Both the position numbers and the translations under genes were made by a program. Below, one piece after another: positions 1-13,354 of a stretch of 64,000 nucleotides of DNA. Under the pieces are notes generated by a model. The model did no database searches, was not told the origin of the DNA, and saw nothing but the letters and a program-made list of their open reading frames with translations. How positions within the stretch are numbered: position 1 is the stretch's first letter; every line of letters starts with the position of its first letter. This DNA is from Monosporascus cannonballus (lineage: Eukaryota > Ascomycota > Sordariomycetes > Xylariales), in assembly GCA_004154925.1 (NCBI GenBank), contig QJNS01000137.1:62001-126000 (forward strand), in the 5' to 3' direction.

Positions 1-300
1 CCATCGTCTATGCCACATAACTCCCTCCCAAGGTGATTTGTCTGCTATGATACACGTGCCAGGACACAATCCGTCACCGTAGAATATGCCAAGCGGTTAT
101 CGACAAGAAGCTCCGATACGCCGATGCAGTAAATATTGAAAAACTTATCCATCGTCACATAAAATTGCCATCCCAGCCGAATGCCAGACTTGTCGTTGGG
201 TACCTGATTAGCCCCGCCGAAAAAACGAATGGCAACTATGAATGACGCATGTGAAGAAGAGAAGTGATGCCGTTGAGAAAGACCGACTCAGTGAGAAATA

Positions 301-690
301 TTATGCATTATCATTGCCTTCGAACGTGTTAGTGCGATAAGCCAGCGCATGCGGATTCGAACAGTCAATCGTGTGGATGCTCCATGAAGCGGATGATTGG
401 TGAGCAAAAGTTCGCACAGCGGACCGGGGCGAGGCAGACGGAATATGCTGCGGTTCATTGGTGTGGACCCCAAATGGATGGCGCGGCAGGTCCAGGAATA
501 CAACGTAGGTATAGGTGAGAATGCCCAAAAGTGTCCCTTAAGCGAAGGCAGCCAGAGATGCAATCAAGCCGCTAATGGTGTTCGAATAGGGGCGCTGCTT
601 CGCTGCCCAAAGCCGAGTTCAAGATCCGCGAGGGTATACGATCCTGTCGCTTTTTTCAAGTCGGTTAAGGAGAATGGTCCACGAGTTTCA
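301..690 (-). pseudogene. Degenerate membrane-protein gene fragment
   Basis: Read on the minus strand, two frames carry protein-like sequence that cannot be joined without a break. Around 690-590 there is a hydrophilic stretch (NETRGPFSLTDLKKATGSY), and at 301-528 a hydrophobic helix-like run (GTLLGILTYTYVVFLDLP) followed by a polar tail ending at a stop. An in-frame TAA just before the hydrophobic run, and the frame change, suggest a decayed C-terminal portion of a membrane protein. An unrecognised intron is the alternative. No family is recognised. The upstream part would lie at higher coordinates but ends before the neighbouring GT31 gene, so this looks like a fragment rather than a complete gene. 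Confidence 0.25.
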
Positions 691-713
691 TTCAAGTAAT
701 CATGGAGTAGTCC

Positions 714-2360
714 TCAAGGGAGCCAGACGAGCTCAATTAGACCATCCGCTTGCGACATCGGTTGATCCTGAGCATCAACCCACCGCCAGTCGTTAGCCTT
801 TCGAGTGTAATATTGTGTCAGAGTGTTGTCTTCGTGAAAGACGGCCTCTTGGAGTTCCCAGCTGATCTTGCGGCCAGTCTTGAGGAGGCTGGGCCGCTGG
901 GGATCAAACACGTAGTCCAAGTTCCATCCTTTGTCCTGTGGCGCAGCAGCGAAAGTTCGCTCCATCTGCATCAGGTTGAAGTTGATGCCGTCCGGGTAGT
1001 GGGCGACGCTGTACCCAGCAGAAATGACGAAATCATCCGTTGTTCGGAAGCGCATGAATGTGCAATCCTCGCCGCAGACATGGGCAAGCTTAGTATATTG
1101 CCAAGGGCGGGCAAAGTGCCACCCGCCGCCCTTGAAGTGGTGCAGAGAAATCGGTTTGATACCGGACTCGTAGAAACCGGAAGGGTCTCCGTACAGGTCG
1201 AGCTGGTACAGTCCATGTAGAATCGACAATCTCGTTTCCGTGTTCTCGTAGATGCACTTACGCAACAGGATATCTCCCTGAGGGCCCCAACCCGAGTTGG
1301 ACTCAAGAATCTTCTGCTCTGTCTTGCAGGATTCGTAGTGTCGAGTAACCTGCGCAGCCAGAGGGACAGAGATGAATACGCCGGCACCACCGAATGCCTG
1401 GGAACCGTGTCGGTCAACATTGTTGACGTCTTCGGAAAGTGTCCCAATGTACAGCATCTCATTCGGGTCATACTCCTCAAACTTTTGGGCAAGCGTGTGG
1501 ACACTAGGGAAGAAGGTATCGTCGTCGCACGAGACTAGCCACTTCTTGTTAGCTCTCTCGGGGTGGTAGTACAACGTCGGGATGAGTGTAAGGTAGCGAA
1601 CGGCCATCTCCATCGACGAATCCGAGTGATACACATCCACGTCAATTCCTAGCTTCCGCAGGACAGATGTCGCCTGCTGAATTTCTTCCTCTGAGGCGTC
1701 CAATAGAAGAAGGACTAGCTTGGCACCGTTGGAATGGCCTTTGCCATCCGTCATCCAATACACCCATTCATTGACGGGGCTCGTCTCCTCGCCGCTGAAT
1801 CTCTTAAAGGTAGTCGAAACGCCGAACATGAAATCGGACAGGTTGCCCGAAGCAGGGTAGGAGGACTGAGGAACAGGGACCTCTAGGGGTTCGAGACACT
1901 GCTCATCTTCCAGAGTTCTCGGGTTCGTGAGGTCGTAAGCATTGAAATGCGTTGGAAGAAACTCCTGATTCAGTTTGGTGATAGACTTCCGAGCAATGGG
2001 TTGGCGGTTGATCTTCACATATCGCTTCAAGTACTGGAAGCCATCCTCCAACCCGAATCTGTTCATCAATGACTCGATATTGGGCACATCAACACTGCAA
2101 TTCATCTGGTGGTTCGTGACAAGCGGTAGGTCCTTGTCAGACGCCTGGGTCCCATCGCCAATGGGCACTTGGCTGACACTCTCCTTCTGGTTGTGATGGG
2201 AGGCGGCATGTATGATCTGAGAGCCGACATCCTCTATCCTATCGGACTTCCAACTTATTACAAGTAGGAACAACAGTGCGACGGCGAAGAGGACACATCT
2301 TGAGAAGGGATTCCGCATGGTGAAGAACTTCTGGTGCGAAGAAGGCATTTTCGCTCCCAT
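714..2360 (-). CDS. GT31 family (Fringe-like/DUF604) glycosyltransferase
   Basis: Intact single-exon frame of 548 codons starting at an ATG (2358-2360); a second ATG lies four codons in. The product is predicted to be a Golgi type II membrane enzyme. A short basic cytoplasmic tail is followed by a signal-anchor at about residues 21-36 (CVLFAVALLFLLVISW), a stem region to about residue 160, and a luminal Fringe-like catalytic domain. The metal/UDP-sugar binding DxD motif is visible as SCDDDTFFPS (Asp 279-281), followed by YIGTLSED (304-311) and the glycine-rich FGGAGVF (323-329), an arrangement typical of fungal DUF604/GT31 proteins. The donor sugar and acceptor cannot be deduced; cell-wall or glycoprotein glycosylation is the usual inference. 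No neighbouring gene forms an obvious cluster with it. Confidence 0.85.
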   Translation of the reverse strand: MGAKMPSSHQKFFTMRNPFSRCVLFAVALLFLLVISWKSDRIEDVGSQIIHAASHHNQKESVSQVPIGDGTQASDKDLPLVTNHQMNCSVDVPNIESLMNRFGLEDGFQYLKRYVKINRQPIARKSITKLNQEFLPTHFNAYDLTNPRTLEDEQCLEPLEVPVPQSSYPASGNLSDFMFGVSTTFKRFSGEETSPVNEWVYWMTDGKGHSNGAKLVLLLLDASEEEIQQATSVLRKLGIDVDVYHSDSSMEMAVRYLTLIPTLYYHPERANKKWLVSCDDDTFFPSVHTLAQKFEEYDPNEMLYIGTLSEDVNNVDRHGSQAFGGAGVFISVPLAAQVTRHYESCKTEQKILESNSGWGPQGDILLRKCIYENTETRLSILHGLYQLDLYGDPSGFYESGIKPISLHHFKGGGWHFARPWQYTKLAHVCGEDCTFMRFRTTDDFVISAGYSVAHYPDGINFNLMQMERTFAAAPQDKGWNLDYVFDPQRPSLLKTGRKISWELQEAVFHEDNTLTQYYTRKANDWRWVDAQDQPMSQADGLIELVWLP

Positions 2361-4700
2361 GGTCGTCTAGCGAGAGCAGACTCGTGGGAGGAGACGCGAC
2401 TGGCACTCGGAGTCGACCGATGGCGAACCCGACTCCGAATAGTCTAGAGTTCGGGCTATATGCAGCCACCGATTCCTCTCGGTCGTCCTCGCTGAATCAA
2501 TGTGCTGCGGTATGTATATGTCGAAAGCAATATCTACGGGCCCTGTCATCCGACGTATAAGGGTCTCTCAAGATTTGAACAGCATGTAACGAATGACACC
2601 ACACAAAGGGAGTTAAAATAGGCTGTAGAGGAGAAAAAGAAGGAGAAAGGACTATACAGTCTGAAGGGTTGTATTGAGACTGATCGACGCTCAAACAACT
2701 GAATAATAAGCAGCAGGGCCTGATTTCTCAGAGAAACGATGGGAGAGGTGGAAAAAAGAGGCGAAATAGGAAAATCACAAGAGGGAGGGAGGGACTGGAG
2801 GTTACAAAAAGGGCGACAGCTGGGACCAAAGCCGGTACATACAATGGGAAATCAACTCGGGGAGTGGGCTTGTAGATGATTGCGACTGCAGTGTGTAGCG
2901 CTAGTGGATTTCAGGCCAGAAGGTCAAGGTACCTAGACTAATAGTACTCCTCTCGAGTCTACTAGGAAGCTTGATAAGTGGTACTTTGATACTATATATT
3001 TGCATATGTAGGGTTCAATAAAAGGCGGGCATGTGGGGGGCACCCTTGAAAGGATTGTGGGAGGCTAGTACTTCAGTCTACTTTTAAGTTTATGTGCACT
3101 TTAACATTATATGTATGCTTATATGCCTACCTGGGTTGAATACAGTACTATAGCCTACAGCAGAGACGGAGAACAAAAACGGCGAAACAGGCTCAGTTGG
3201 TATATAGTACATCATGGACGGGAGGTACGTTGGTGGTTGGTGTTGCGTTTGGTGGTTACTTGTTACTTTGATGTTGTTATGTACAACTAATTCGGGTCGG
3301 TTGAGGGATTGAAACGATTGACAATTGATCGGTCGGGATCAGGGGTAGCTTTTCTTCAACTTGCGGTACTTGAGTGGTTGCCATGTGAAATGCATGGTGG
3401 GTGGGTAATCACATCAATCTCCGCTGCTGGTAAGTGAAGGGTTGGAGTTAAGCGCAGATGAAATTTTCAGGATAGGGAAGATGGATTAGGTAGGTGGTAC
3501 GTGGATTCTACGATTAGAATGACACTAGTTGTAGATCATCTGGGCGAGCACTATGCACCATCTCCTATATTTTTCGGTATAGTAATGCTCGCTAGTAGAA
3601 AATGAGGGGCAGGCATCTATGTGTTTCGCCCAGACCTATTAATACTGCATTTCAGAAGTCGTATCTTAACTAGCCTCTGGAAAATGTATTTCAAGCGACA
3701 GGATCTTTCAGTCCGATTCTTACCATTCGGTCTAATACCTTCGGAAGATGACCGGCCTTACACGTAATGCGTTTAGCAGAAGAAATCAGGCGATTAAGCG
3801 GTATCTATCTGAAACATGAAACTCATGTTTATCGATATTAGAGCTACTAAGTAAGTGCCCATCATTTTAATGGGATTCTAAAGAAGTAGGGCCGGCAGTT
3901 GGCAGCAGTAGCGAATTAGCACTGCTTGCCTATCTACCAAAACTGCCAATAATCCCCTAATTCCGTAGGGCTTGGCTGGTGATCGACGACGCCATTCCCA
4001 TGACTAAGGAGCCCGGATGTAGATCCAACTTAGTTTAGGGTGACGCGTAAGTAGGGGGAGCGGGCAGGTCAATCAGGGGGACGAACCTTGTGCTAGTCTC
4101 AGCTTGGTAACAAAATCTTGTTAAGAGGTTAGTAACAGGTTCCATTCCATATCTTTTTCCCACCCTTCCAACAGGGAACATATAAGCCAGTGTGTCGATC
4201 GTCACTACATGCGACGATCAATGTTTTCCGTTGCTCTGAACGGTGAGGAGGTGGTTGCCAATCCATTCTGAAACGGCTTCGGAATATGTATCAGAAGGTT
4301 TCTTTTCCTCGCACTCTGACCTTCCGGGCTCTCTAGAAACCGCACCGACCCAATGTTGACCCCTCCCTTGTTTCGAACCTTAACGGCCGACAGCCACGAC
4401 GACATCTGTCAGTTTGACGCTTCATCCATTTCATTTCAAGCTCTCGAGGTTTACCAAGGCTGTTGTTCTCTTCATCTGCTCTTCCATGGCCTGCTTCAGT
4501 GACTAGGTAATGATAACACGAGACCAGCCAAACGATCCAACTTCCGGGTTTTAAGACATTGCATGGAGTTTTTATCCGGCAACCAGTGAAATCGACCTGG
4601 TGGTTTATATACGGGTACGCAAGTCGGTACTTGCATGCTTTGTGTCTCGCTGGAGCGTGTTTAGTAGACAATCACAATTCGGTCGACGTATGTTTTGTCG
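2361..4700. other. Intergenic region upstream of the GT31 gene
   Basis: About 2.3 kb with no supportable coding region. It should hold the promoter and 5' leader of the GT31 gene. Short open frames here lack codon structure and recognisable motifs. Composition is moderate-GC without the CpA/TpG depletion of the RIPed blocks. Confidence 0.5.
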
Positions 4701-4712
4701 CGTAATGGTCGA

Positions 4713-4928
4713 TTATTCCTGTAGCGTGGATCCAGTGCATTCTTGAGTCGACATTCCTGTTACGTCGCTACATACGTTTACTACCTGTAATTGCTCATTA
4801 TCAGTATATATGGTCCTGTAATCCTGGTACATCCATGGTGGCGACGCTGACGCTTCCCGGTATATCTCGGTAATCTGCAGCTCATTCTCCGGGATTCCTT
4901 CGGGAGCCCCCCATGTCAGCATCTTCAA
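4713..4928 (-). other. Possible coding exon, family unknown
   Basis: A minus-strand open stretch of about 70 codons reads like genuine protein (for example GIPENELQITEIYREASAS, then a Trp/Tyr-rich PPWMYQDYRTIY). It ends near a CAG|GTAGTA donor-like site at about 4780. It has no in-frame ATG at its 5' end, and no partner exon could be found within 500 bp in either direction. It may be an internal exon of an unannotated gene, a gene fragment, or chance. No function is proposed. Confidence 0.2.
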
Positions 4929-4929
4929 G

Positions 4930-7900
4930 CCCCCTGTCCCCTATCCGGGTTAAAATGTGACTATAGCGCTACCTGCAGTGGGGCATAGCGCCCTGTGTTT
5001 AAATTACAGGAAAAGAGACGCACTACCTTTCTCCTATGGGCATATAATTCCTAGCGCTAGGTATAGCAGAGCAATAGCTTCCTATCTTAGGCTGGTATTT
5101 TACAGCAAGACAGTCCCAGTCAATTTTGCAGTCAATTCGACGTCGCGATTTAGTCTCACACCCGCATATGGGCCAAAAAAGAAGGTTTGATCCGACAGGC
5201 TCAAGTCGACAATACGAGAGAACTCTTTGGAAATACCGAAATGTGATGGCATGTTGCTTGGGCGACAGGACGCGATTGAATCATGCTGCAGTAGTCATGC
5301 AGGTTCCTGTCAAAGGTCGGCGGCGCTGGGTAGGGGGGGGGGCGCACGGGCCCTGAACTTTGTCAAGGGCGCTAAAAAAACGGCCTATTATAGCTACGAG
5401 GTAAAGGTGCGGTAAAACGAAAATCGACATAGATGTTCTCGTTGTATCATTCCACGTAGCATTCGAGCGTCAGTATGCATGTAATGTGCATGCTCGGTTC
5501 GGCCAATGGTAGCCCCAAGTTTGGCAGAAACCCGTGGTTTAAGAAATCCCGAGTGACCTGCCGTAGGATAAGACTGCCCTTGGAAAGCGTTCAATGTTCA
5601 CCTTGTTATCGGATGCAACACAAAACGCATGCGTGTCCCAAGGAATATGGAACTCTAGGCGTGCTTCCGGTTCGTAGGGAGTGTAAGAATACACTATATT
5701 CACAGCACAACACCATATCAGAGCTTGCACAGGGGGTTCTGTTCTACCTTGGTTTGTCGCAATGCGCTGGTAGACTAGCGCGAGCGGCGACGTCAAGTAG
5801 GTTGGTTTATGTAAGTACGGGACCTCCTCTCCCACTCGAGCGCCTCCCCCCCACTGGCGCCCGGACTCGGCCAGCCCAGCCAGCCATGTACCCGGGAGCC
5901 TCAAGTCCCGCCCAAACTGTCCACTAATTGGGAGCTAGAGTGCGGCAATGATCGACCCAGATCGTCATCGGCGCGGAGCCCCCTGTGTCGAGACGCTTAC
6001 GCGTTTTACACCTTGTACCCGAGTTAGCTTACGTAGCAGGCTCCGCACACCTGATCAAGATACAATCAACAGCCCCGCGGCAATAGCATGACAGCGCCGG
6101 ACGGAAAATCAAAGTTTGAAGCCGTTCGCTGATCTGCAATGATGGTGGTGATCATCATGGTGAAAACGGCAGGTACGGATACGGGTTGCACGAGAATCAT
6201 GGGTTAGGTAGTGTTAAATATGAAACATAACAGGTTGTCCTTTTGTATACAGGCTTCTCGTGTCAGGGTAACCGCATCACGGACCTGCCCTTCGGGTCAA
6301 CGGTGTGCCATTCCAATAAAACGGTGGCCAAGTCAATGGTCCATATGCGATCCAACCCCATGCCTTTTGCAGAGAGCCACAATTGAATATATATTTATTA
6401 CAACACGTTCCCCAATCGCCACTGTTCACTTCGCCCATCTTCGTCCGTTGTAGGCGCTCGGAGCTGAAAGCCAATCGACGCCACGATCCATGACGAGCTT
6501 GACTAGGGCGCGGACTTGGGACGCACGCCCCTTGTTCTAATCCGCGCCGCTGCAGTATTTGTTACTAGACTACGCAAGGACTCGCGTTCCCAAACGACAT
6601 GGCATCGCGCGCCCAGCCGCAGCAGACACCCGATGGTGCGATAGATCTCATCTGTCACGGCCGACTCCAATTATCTTGAGGATCTTAAACGTCTCTCATA
6701 CACGCACTCCGCACCAGTTCTCTCGCTTCTCCCCTCGCCAGACGACGGTGCCATGAACTATACGCCCGACAGATAGGAACCCCTGCCCTATTTATTCGCT
6801 TTTGGGTGCACCAGCCTCCCCAGGCTTTGAGCAGATAATCCGGAACGAAAGCAGTAGCATCAATGACGGAGGCCATCGCAGGGTCAGATGCAAGAACGGA
6901 GCTTCTACAATCCTCCCAGGTAGCTATTCCGCCCTCAACCAGCGTCTCATTGGGCGGCCGTGCCAACGCTGCATATTGGTTGAAGTGGCTGCCCGGCCCT
7001 ATCGGAATACCGCCTGTAATTGATACAATCTCTGGGAATCTAGAAGGGCCTTTTGCTGTTTCCCGGCGGAGAAGCTGTGCCAAGCTAAGTAATAATGTCG
7101 CTTCCCATTCTCTGCACGCAGATAAGCTTTTTGTACCGGGCCTCTTGACAATGGGCGAGGGCAGTAGGATATGCACGCGGGACGCTGGCCTATCTCGACC
7201 ACCTGAATTGTCTGCTACGGACCAGTACCTCGGGTCGCAATAGATGGCTTTTGTCCCGCTGTGGCGTCGGGAGCCAATGCTTATCCCGCCTCCATTGACA
7301 ACTCGCATTAATGATAAATGCTCCTTCCGCTCGCGGAATTGCATGCATTATGCCTTCGAGTAGAGTACAAGTGAAGAAGCAGACTAACATTACAGTCCTC
7401 GTATTTAATCAGGTCCAAGATTTATCTGGAATTGCGCTCTCGTCTTCGACCAGTATCTCAACAACGTCATGAGTATGTCCTAACGTTAATCCATAGCGTC
7501 TTCGCAATTCACCTTGGCTTGGAGAAGAGCACGAGTATTCGTAGCTCCGGTCCCTACAGCATCCCACCGTATTGAAGTCCGGCCCAAGCCCGGTCATATA
7601 TAGGTTCGCTTGGTATATATTGTAGTAGACTAATACAAGATCGTCTGAATAAATGATACATCTAGCAACATAGGTGCCTGCTTTAAGGTTACTACTAAGT
7701 TCGTTAAGTTTAATCAGAACCTCGCCGAGTTTCGATAACTGAGTCTCTTCTCCCTCCTATAGGTCATCAATAACTGGTTTATTGTTCGACAGCTTGATGC
7801 TTTCCTAATCGCTAATTTTGCTGCTAATACCCATCATCTAGGGTTCGATCAAGCTGAATTACTCCTGTGAATAACATGGAAATAAGTCTAACGGTCAAAT

Positions 7901-8113
7901 GTATGAAAGGGTCAGTCACACGTGACTCGGTCCAGTCACTCCATTCCAGCCTTCGCCTTTTTAAAGTCTACTAACTACGTTACACTCGTTTCGAAAGCAG
8001 GCTTTGTATCTTTATCGAGACTTCCTTAAGCGTCTGGCATACATGCACTCTTGCCGCAATGGGGACGAGGCCACTACCGAAGGGCTACCAACGGCTGCCA
8101 GCTGTGCAAGAGC
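4930..8113. other. Moderate-GC stretch without a supportable gene
   Basis: Several open frames occur on both strands, the longest at 6685-7344 on the minus strand (219 codons). None shows a recognisable domain, and competing frames overlap on the opposite strand. It is best treated as degenerate genic or repeat-derived sequence. The stretch ends abruptly at the target duplication of the copia element. Confidence 0.4.
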
Positions 8114-8118
8114 TGCCG

Positions 8119-8461
8119 TCTAGGAATTCGGAGTTGTTCAACTCCGGAAAAGTGGGTCTATCCCTATTCGAGGTGGCGAAGATGGCAAAAGAATTCGTAA
8201 GACTTCCAAAAGTCTTCCAAAGTTTTCCAAAAGCTTTCCATTTGATTAATAATGGAAAATACTGATTAATAATGGAATAATAAAGCTTAATAAGCTATTC
8301 TTCACATATATATATAATCCTGAATTTCCCTAGCTATTATTGGGCTTTTATAAAAAAAATAAAAATAACTTTATCTTTTGTAACACACCTTAAGTTTTCC
8401 TTAAACGTTTTCCCATACAAATCTTTATAAGGTAACCTTATTTTCTGTCTTAATTCTTAAA
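8119..8461 (+). repeat. 5' LTR of the copia element
   Basis: Begins TCTAGGAATT and ends AATTCTTAAA. It aligns along its full 343-bp length with the copy at 13355-13697, and the differences seen are almost all transitions. The terminal inverted repeat is about 10 bp. The element's left target duplication is 8114-8118. Confidence 0.9.
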
Positions 8462-8473
8462 AATTATAAGCCC
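8462..8473 (+). other. Primer-binding site (half-tRNA-iMet type), RIP-altered
   Basis: The 12 bases immediately after the 5' LTR read AATTATAAGCCC. Four G-to-A changes would convert this to GGTTATGGGCCC, the complement of the initiator-tRNA anticodon region used as a half-tRNA primer by Drosophila copia. Its position with zero spacing supports both the LTR boundary and the copia assignment. The tRNA identity is inference. Confidence 0.6.
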
Positions 8474-11400
8474 CGGATGCGAATAACTTTTAACGATATT
8501 AACAATAACAACATTCCTCTATATCTTACCCAAACCTTAACCGATTTACACCATTTCTTTATGTTAAAAACCGTTAGAATCACCTTTTTCTGCTATCAAA
8601 TTTTTAACTTTATCGTATTATTTCTTTATATTTATTTCGAAAAGTTTATATAACTTTTCGTCCTAAATAATTATAAGCATTTTAATAAGTTTTTTTTACT
8701 TAAAAACAATATTAACATAAAATTATGATTTATTCGAACTAAAATTATATTTATACGTAAAGGCCTTAATTATTATGTAGCTATTATGCGAAAACGGATT
8801 TTTGCATTATATAAAAGTTATAACTAATTATAGAAAAACCTGGGAAATTCTTTATGGCCAATATAAGCCTAAAAGATTTACAATTAAATTTCTTATATTA
8901 AAATTTTTTTTAAACTTTATATATAACAATTTCGAATCTATAAAAAAATACCTTAATAAAATTAAGTCGTTAATTAACGAATTAAAATCGAAAAATTTGG
9001 AATTGCTTAATAAAATAATTATAACCTAGGTTTTAAATTCGTTATTAAAGGATTTCGAAACTTTCGTCCAAAATATAACCCAATTTTTTCGAAAAAACTT
9101 TAAATCCTATATTTTTGAAATACTTTTTTTTCGTTAATCGACGAAACAAAAAATTAGAAAAAAAAAGTTAATTATTAACCTTAAAAAGGGCTAAAAATAA
9201 CTAAAAAAAATAACAATAAACGTTATTTTTACTGTAAAAGCCTAGGTTATTCAAATAAAAACTATTACTTTCTTTATCCTAATAAAGCTTTTTCGAGCTG
9301 GAAAAATTCCATTAATAAAGTAAGAAAAAAACCAGATCTTAAAAAACAAAAAGGAAAACCAAAAATTAAAAAAATAAATTAACTTTTATTTCTTTAAAAC
9401 GGGAAAAAAAGCTAACGAAATCGCCCTTATAAATTAATTTATCAATACCGATAATAAAAACTAACAAATTAATATAACAAAAGAAACGGCTTTAAAAATT
9501 ATTAATTCGAACAAAAAACGTTTAAATACAGCTTTAAACGATTTCGAAAACCTAGTTATTTCCACCCAGAAACCCTATACTTTCTATCCAACCCCTAAAA
9601 AAAATCAGGATATAAATATAGAAAAACTTAAATTTAACGTAAATTACCTTAATAACCTTATATATAATTCCTTAAATATAATTAACGAATAATTAACTTA
9701 TTTAATATTAAAAAAAAAGAAAAAATAATCAAAATATTATACATCTTATAGCTAATAACAATATTACATTTTATATAATAACTAATAAAAATTTTCTTTT
9801 TAACCTAAAGCGTATAAATAAAATTATTAAATAAAATAATACTAATATCCTTTAAGTAAAAAAAATTAACGATTTAAAACTTAAATATATAAATTTAGTT
9901 TAAAATTATATCATTAAAAGTATTTATTATATATTCAAATAAAAAATTAACTTTTTATTTATAAATTGGTTAAAAATATTTATACTTTAATAAATAAAAA
10001 TATAAACATAAAACTTTTTAATAAAATTACGCGTTAATTAATAACCAAAAGATATTAAAAAAATAAATCATATTATATATTATTTAAAATTAAATATAAT
10101 ATAAAAAATCAAGATATTATATTAGCTTTAAATAATAAAATTATAAAAAAATTAATTAATAACCTAACATAAAAATTAAGCCATATATCTTTAAACTTTT
10201 TCCCTAACTTCCTAATTAAAAATAATATAAAAGTTTTTAAATAAAACCTTATATATTTTAATAATTAGAAATACGAAATATATTTTCAAATTAAAATTAA
10301 TTAAAATATAAATAAAATATTTTTAAATAATAAGGAATATGTTATAAACGAAAGGATTTATAATAATATAAGCGGTTTATTGCCAAATACTTATAATAAA
10401 TATAAATATTATATAACTTGCCTTAATAAATTAAATAAATATTTTAAAGTTAAATTATTAATTTTTAAATTAGAAATTTTAAAAAATTTTAATAACTTTA
10501 AATTTTAAGCTAAAAATTAAACGGGGTATAAAACTAAAAATTTTTTAATAATAACGAAACTAAATATATAAATAATTATTTTAAAATATACTTTAATAAA
10601 TACGGTATATTATATAATACAATTTTCGTATATATTAAAAAACTAAATAATTTAATTAAACAAATAAATTTTATTTTATTAAATAAAATTAAAACGTTTT
10701 TTATAAAATCTGGATTATTTTAATACTTATAAGGTAAAACTTTATTAATTGCAGTATATATATATAATTATATACCTTATAAATCTCTAAAATATAAAAT
10801 ACTTTTTAAAATATATTACGGTTATAAACCGTATATAAATTATATATGTACGTAAAGATTTATAGTTTATTATAATATTAATAAATATATATATAAATTA
10901 GAATCCCGTACGAATAAAGGGGTTATTATAAGTTATGGTACTCAAAATAATTATTATAAAATTTAGAATTTAAATAATAAAAAACCTATATAGTTTCGGA
11001 ACGTTTATATATTCGAAAATCGCTTTATAATTAATATAGCCAATAAAAAAGCCAAAATACCCTTTAATAATATTAATTTTTCTAATAATAATTATAGTAT
11101 TAAAAAAGTTATAAAAGTTATAAAAGTTTTTAAAACTTTAAAAACTGATATAACTAAAAAAACTACTTTCCAAAATTTTAATATAACTTAAATCACCCTT
11201 ATAACTAAAATAAAAAAGTAATTAATTAAAATTAATTAATATCAGCTGCTAATAAATAGATTTTAACTGTAAATAATAATATATTAATTTTTATAATGGC
11301 TATATAATCGTTTTTAAAAGCTAATAAAAAACTTAATAATAATAATAAAAAGTAACAAATAAATAATAATAATAATAAACTAATTGAAAATTATATACGT

Positions 11401-13344
11401 ATAAATATAAGTAATTTATTATATATGATTAAAAATACGTTATTAATAAATTAATTATTAATTTTTAATAAAAAAATAAAGTTAATTTCGTATTAATAAT
11501 TTTAATAACAAAACTTAATACGTTTAAATAAATTATATTAAATATTAATAAAAAGTTTTGGTTAATAATTTATTAAGTTAAAATTAAAGAATTAAAATAT
11601 CAAAATACATATATTATAACCAATTTACCCTTAAGTTAAAAGGTTATAAAAACCCGTTAATTATTTAAATCCAAACTTATAACGGATATAAATTCCATTA
11701 AATTTAACTAGGTAATTAATAAAGAAAAAAAATTAAAAAATTTAAAGCCAAATTTATCGTATAAGGCTTTAATTAACAATTAAATATAAATTATTTAGAA
11801 ATTTTTTTAATAATAACTAAACCAGAAACCTGGTATTTATTATTAATAATAGCTGTTAATAAAAGTTGGCATATTATATAATTTAACGTATAAAACGTTT
11901 TCGTTTACTTTAATATAAATAAAAAAATATATATCAAATTACTAAAAAGCTTTTATTTAAAAGTTATAAATTAAAATAAGGTAATTAAATTAAATAAAAC
12001 CTTATACAATTTAAAGCAATTACTTAAATTATAATATTAATATTTTGTCGATATATTAAAAAAATAAGGATTTATACCTTTTTTATATAACGAAAATATA
12101 TTTATAAATAAAAAATCTAATATAATAATAATTTGTTATATAAATAATATATTAATCATAAACCCGTTTATTAAAATTATAAATATATTCGAAAAAAATT
12201 ATTAAAGGATATAAAGTTAAATTATATAAATTTAGTAATTACGTATTTAGGTAATAAAATTAATATAAACCGGGAAAATAAAATAATAAAAATATATTAA
12301 ACAAAATATATTAAAAGGTTTTTAAAGAAATATAATATCAGAAATAACTTTAATATAAAACCAAAAAATACTTTTTTAACCCCGGGTATTAAATTAGTTA
12401 AAAATATATTTAAAATTTTAAATAAAATTATTAACAAATATTAAAAGCAAATCAGCTTTTTATTATATCTAGCTTTAAAAAATAAACCTAATATAATTTT
12501 TACAATTTGTATATATGTTAAATTTATGTTAAATCCTAATATATAATATTTTAAAAAATTAAATAATATATAAAGATATTTATTAAAATTTTCTGATAAA
12601 GGCTTATTATATAACTGCAACGAAAATCTTGAATTAAAAATATATTCCAATTTAAACTGGGGTGACAATATAAATAGCCGAAAATTAACATCCGGCTATA
12701 TAACTTACCTAGGAAATATACAATTTAATAATCCTATTAACTGGTCTTTATAACTTTAAAAAACAATAGCTTTAAGAAAAATTATTAAAAAAGCTATATA
12801 TTTAAATAATATGTTTTATTATTTAAATAATTACTTTAACCTAAGATATATAATTAAGTTTCCAGAAATTCTTATTAATAACAAAGCTGCTAAAAAATTA
12901 ACAGAAAATCATGAATTTTATAAAAGGATAAAACATATTGATATATAATACCATTTTACTAAAAAAACTGTGATTAATAAAAAAGTAATTATATATTACA
13001 TATATATTAAAAAATGATTCATTAATATATTAATAAAGCCCTTAAATAAAGGCATACAAAATAACCTTATAACAAAACTTAATATTATTAATATATAACA
13101 ATATACGAAATAAATATTTTACCTTAAAAAATTTAGTACTTAATAACAATAAATAACGATAATAAAAAAACGTAAATACTATATATCGAATTACTTATAT
13201 TCCTTTAAAAAGATAAATATAAATATATATATCGAACCACTTATATACTTTTATAAAATGGATGTAAATATTATATATCGAACCACTTTCTATTCCTATT
13301 TTATAAACTATATATATTTTTTAAATAAATAAATATATACACCT

Positions 13345-13354
13345 TAAGGGGGGC
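13345..13354 (+). other. Polypurine tract of the copia element
   Basis: TAAGGGGGGC directly precedes the 3' LTR start. It is an isolated G-rich run at the end of a very AT-rich body, in the expected plus-strand priming position. Confidence 0.7.

Noticed and set aside
750..1220. 156-codon plus-strand frame over the GT31 gene
   Set aside because: Antisense shadow of the glycosyltransferase coding sequence.
6685..7344. 219-codon minus-strand open frame as a gene
   Set aside because: No recognisable domain. Overlapping open frames on the opposite strand, no intron or start context, and mixed composition suggest a chance frame in degenerate sequence.
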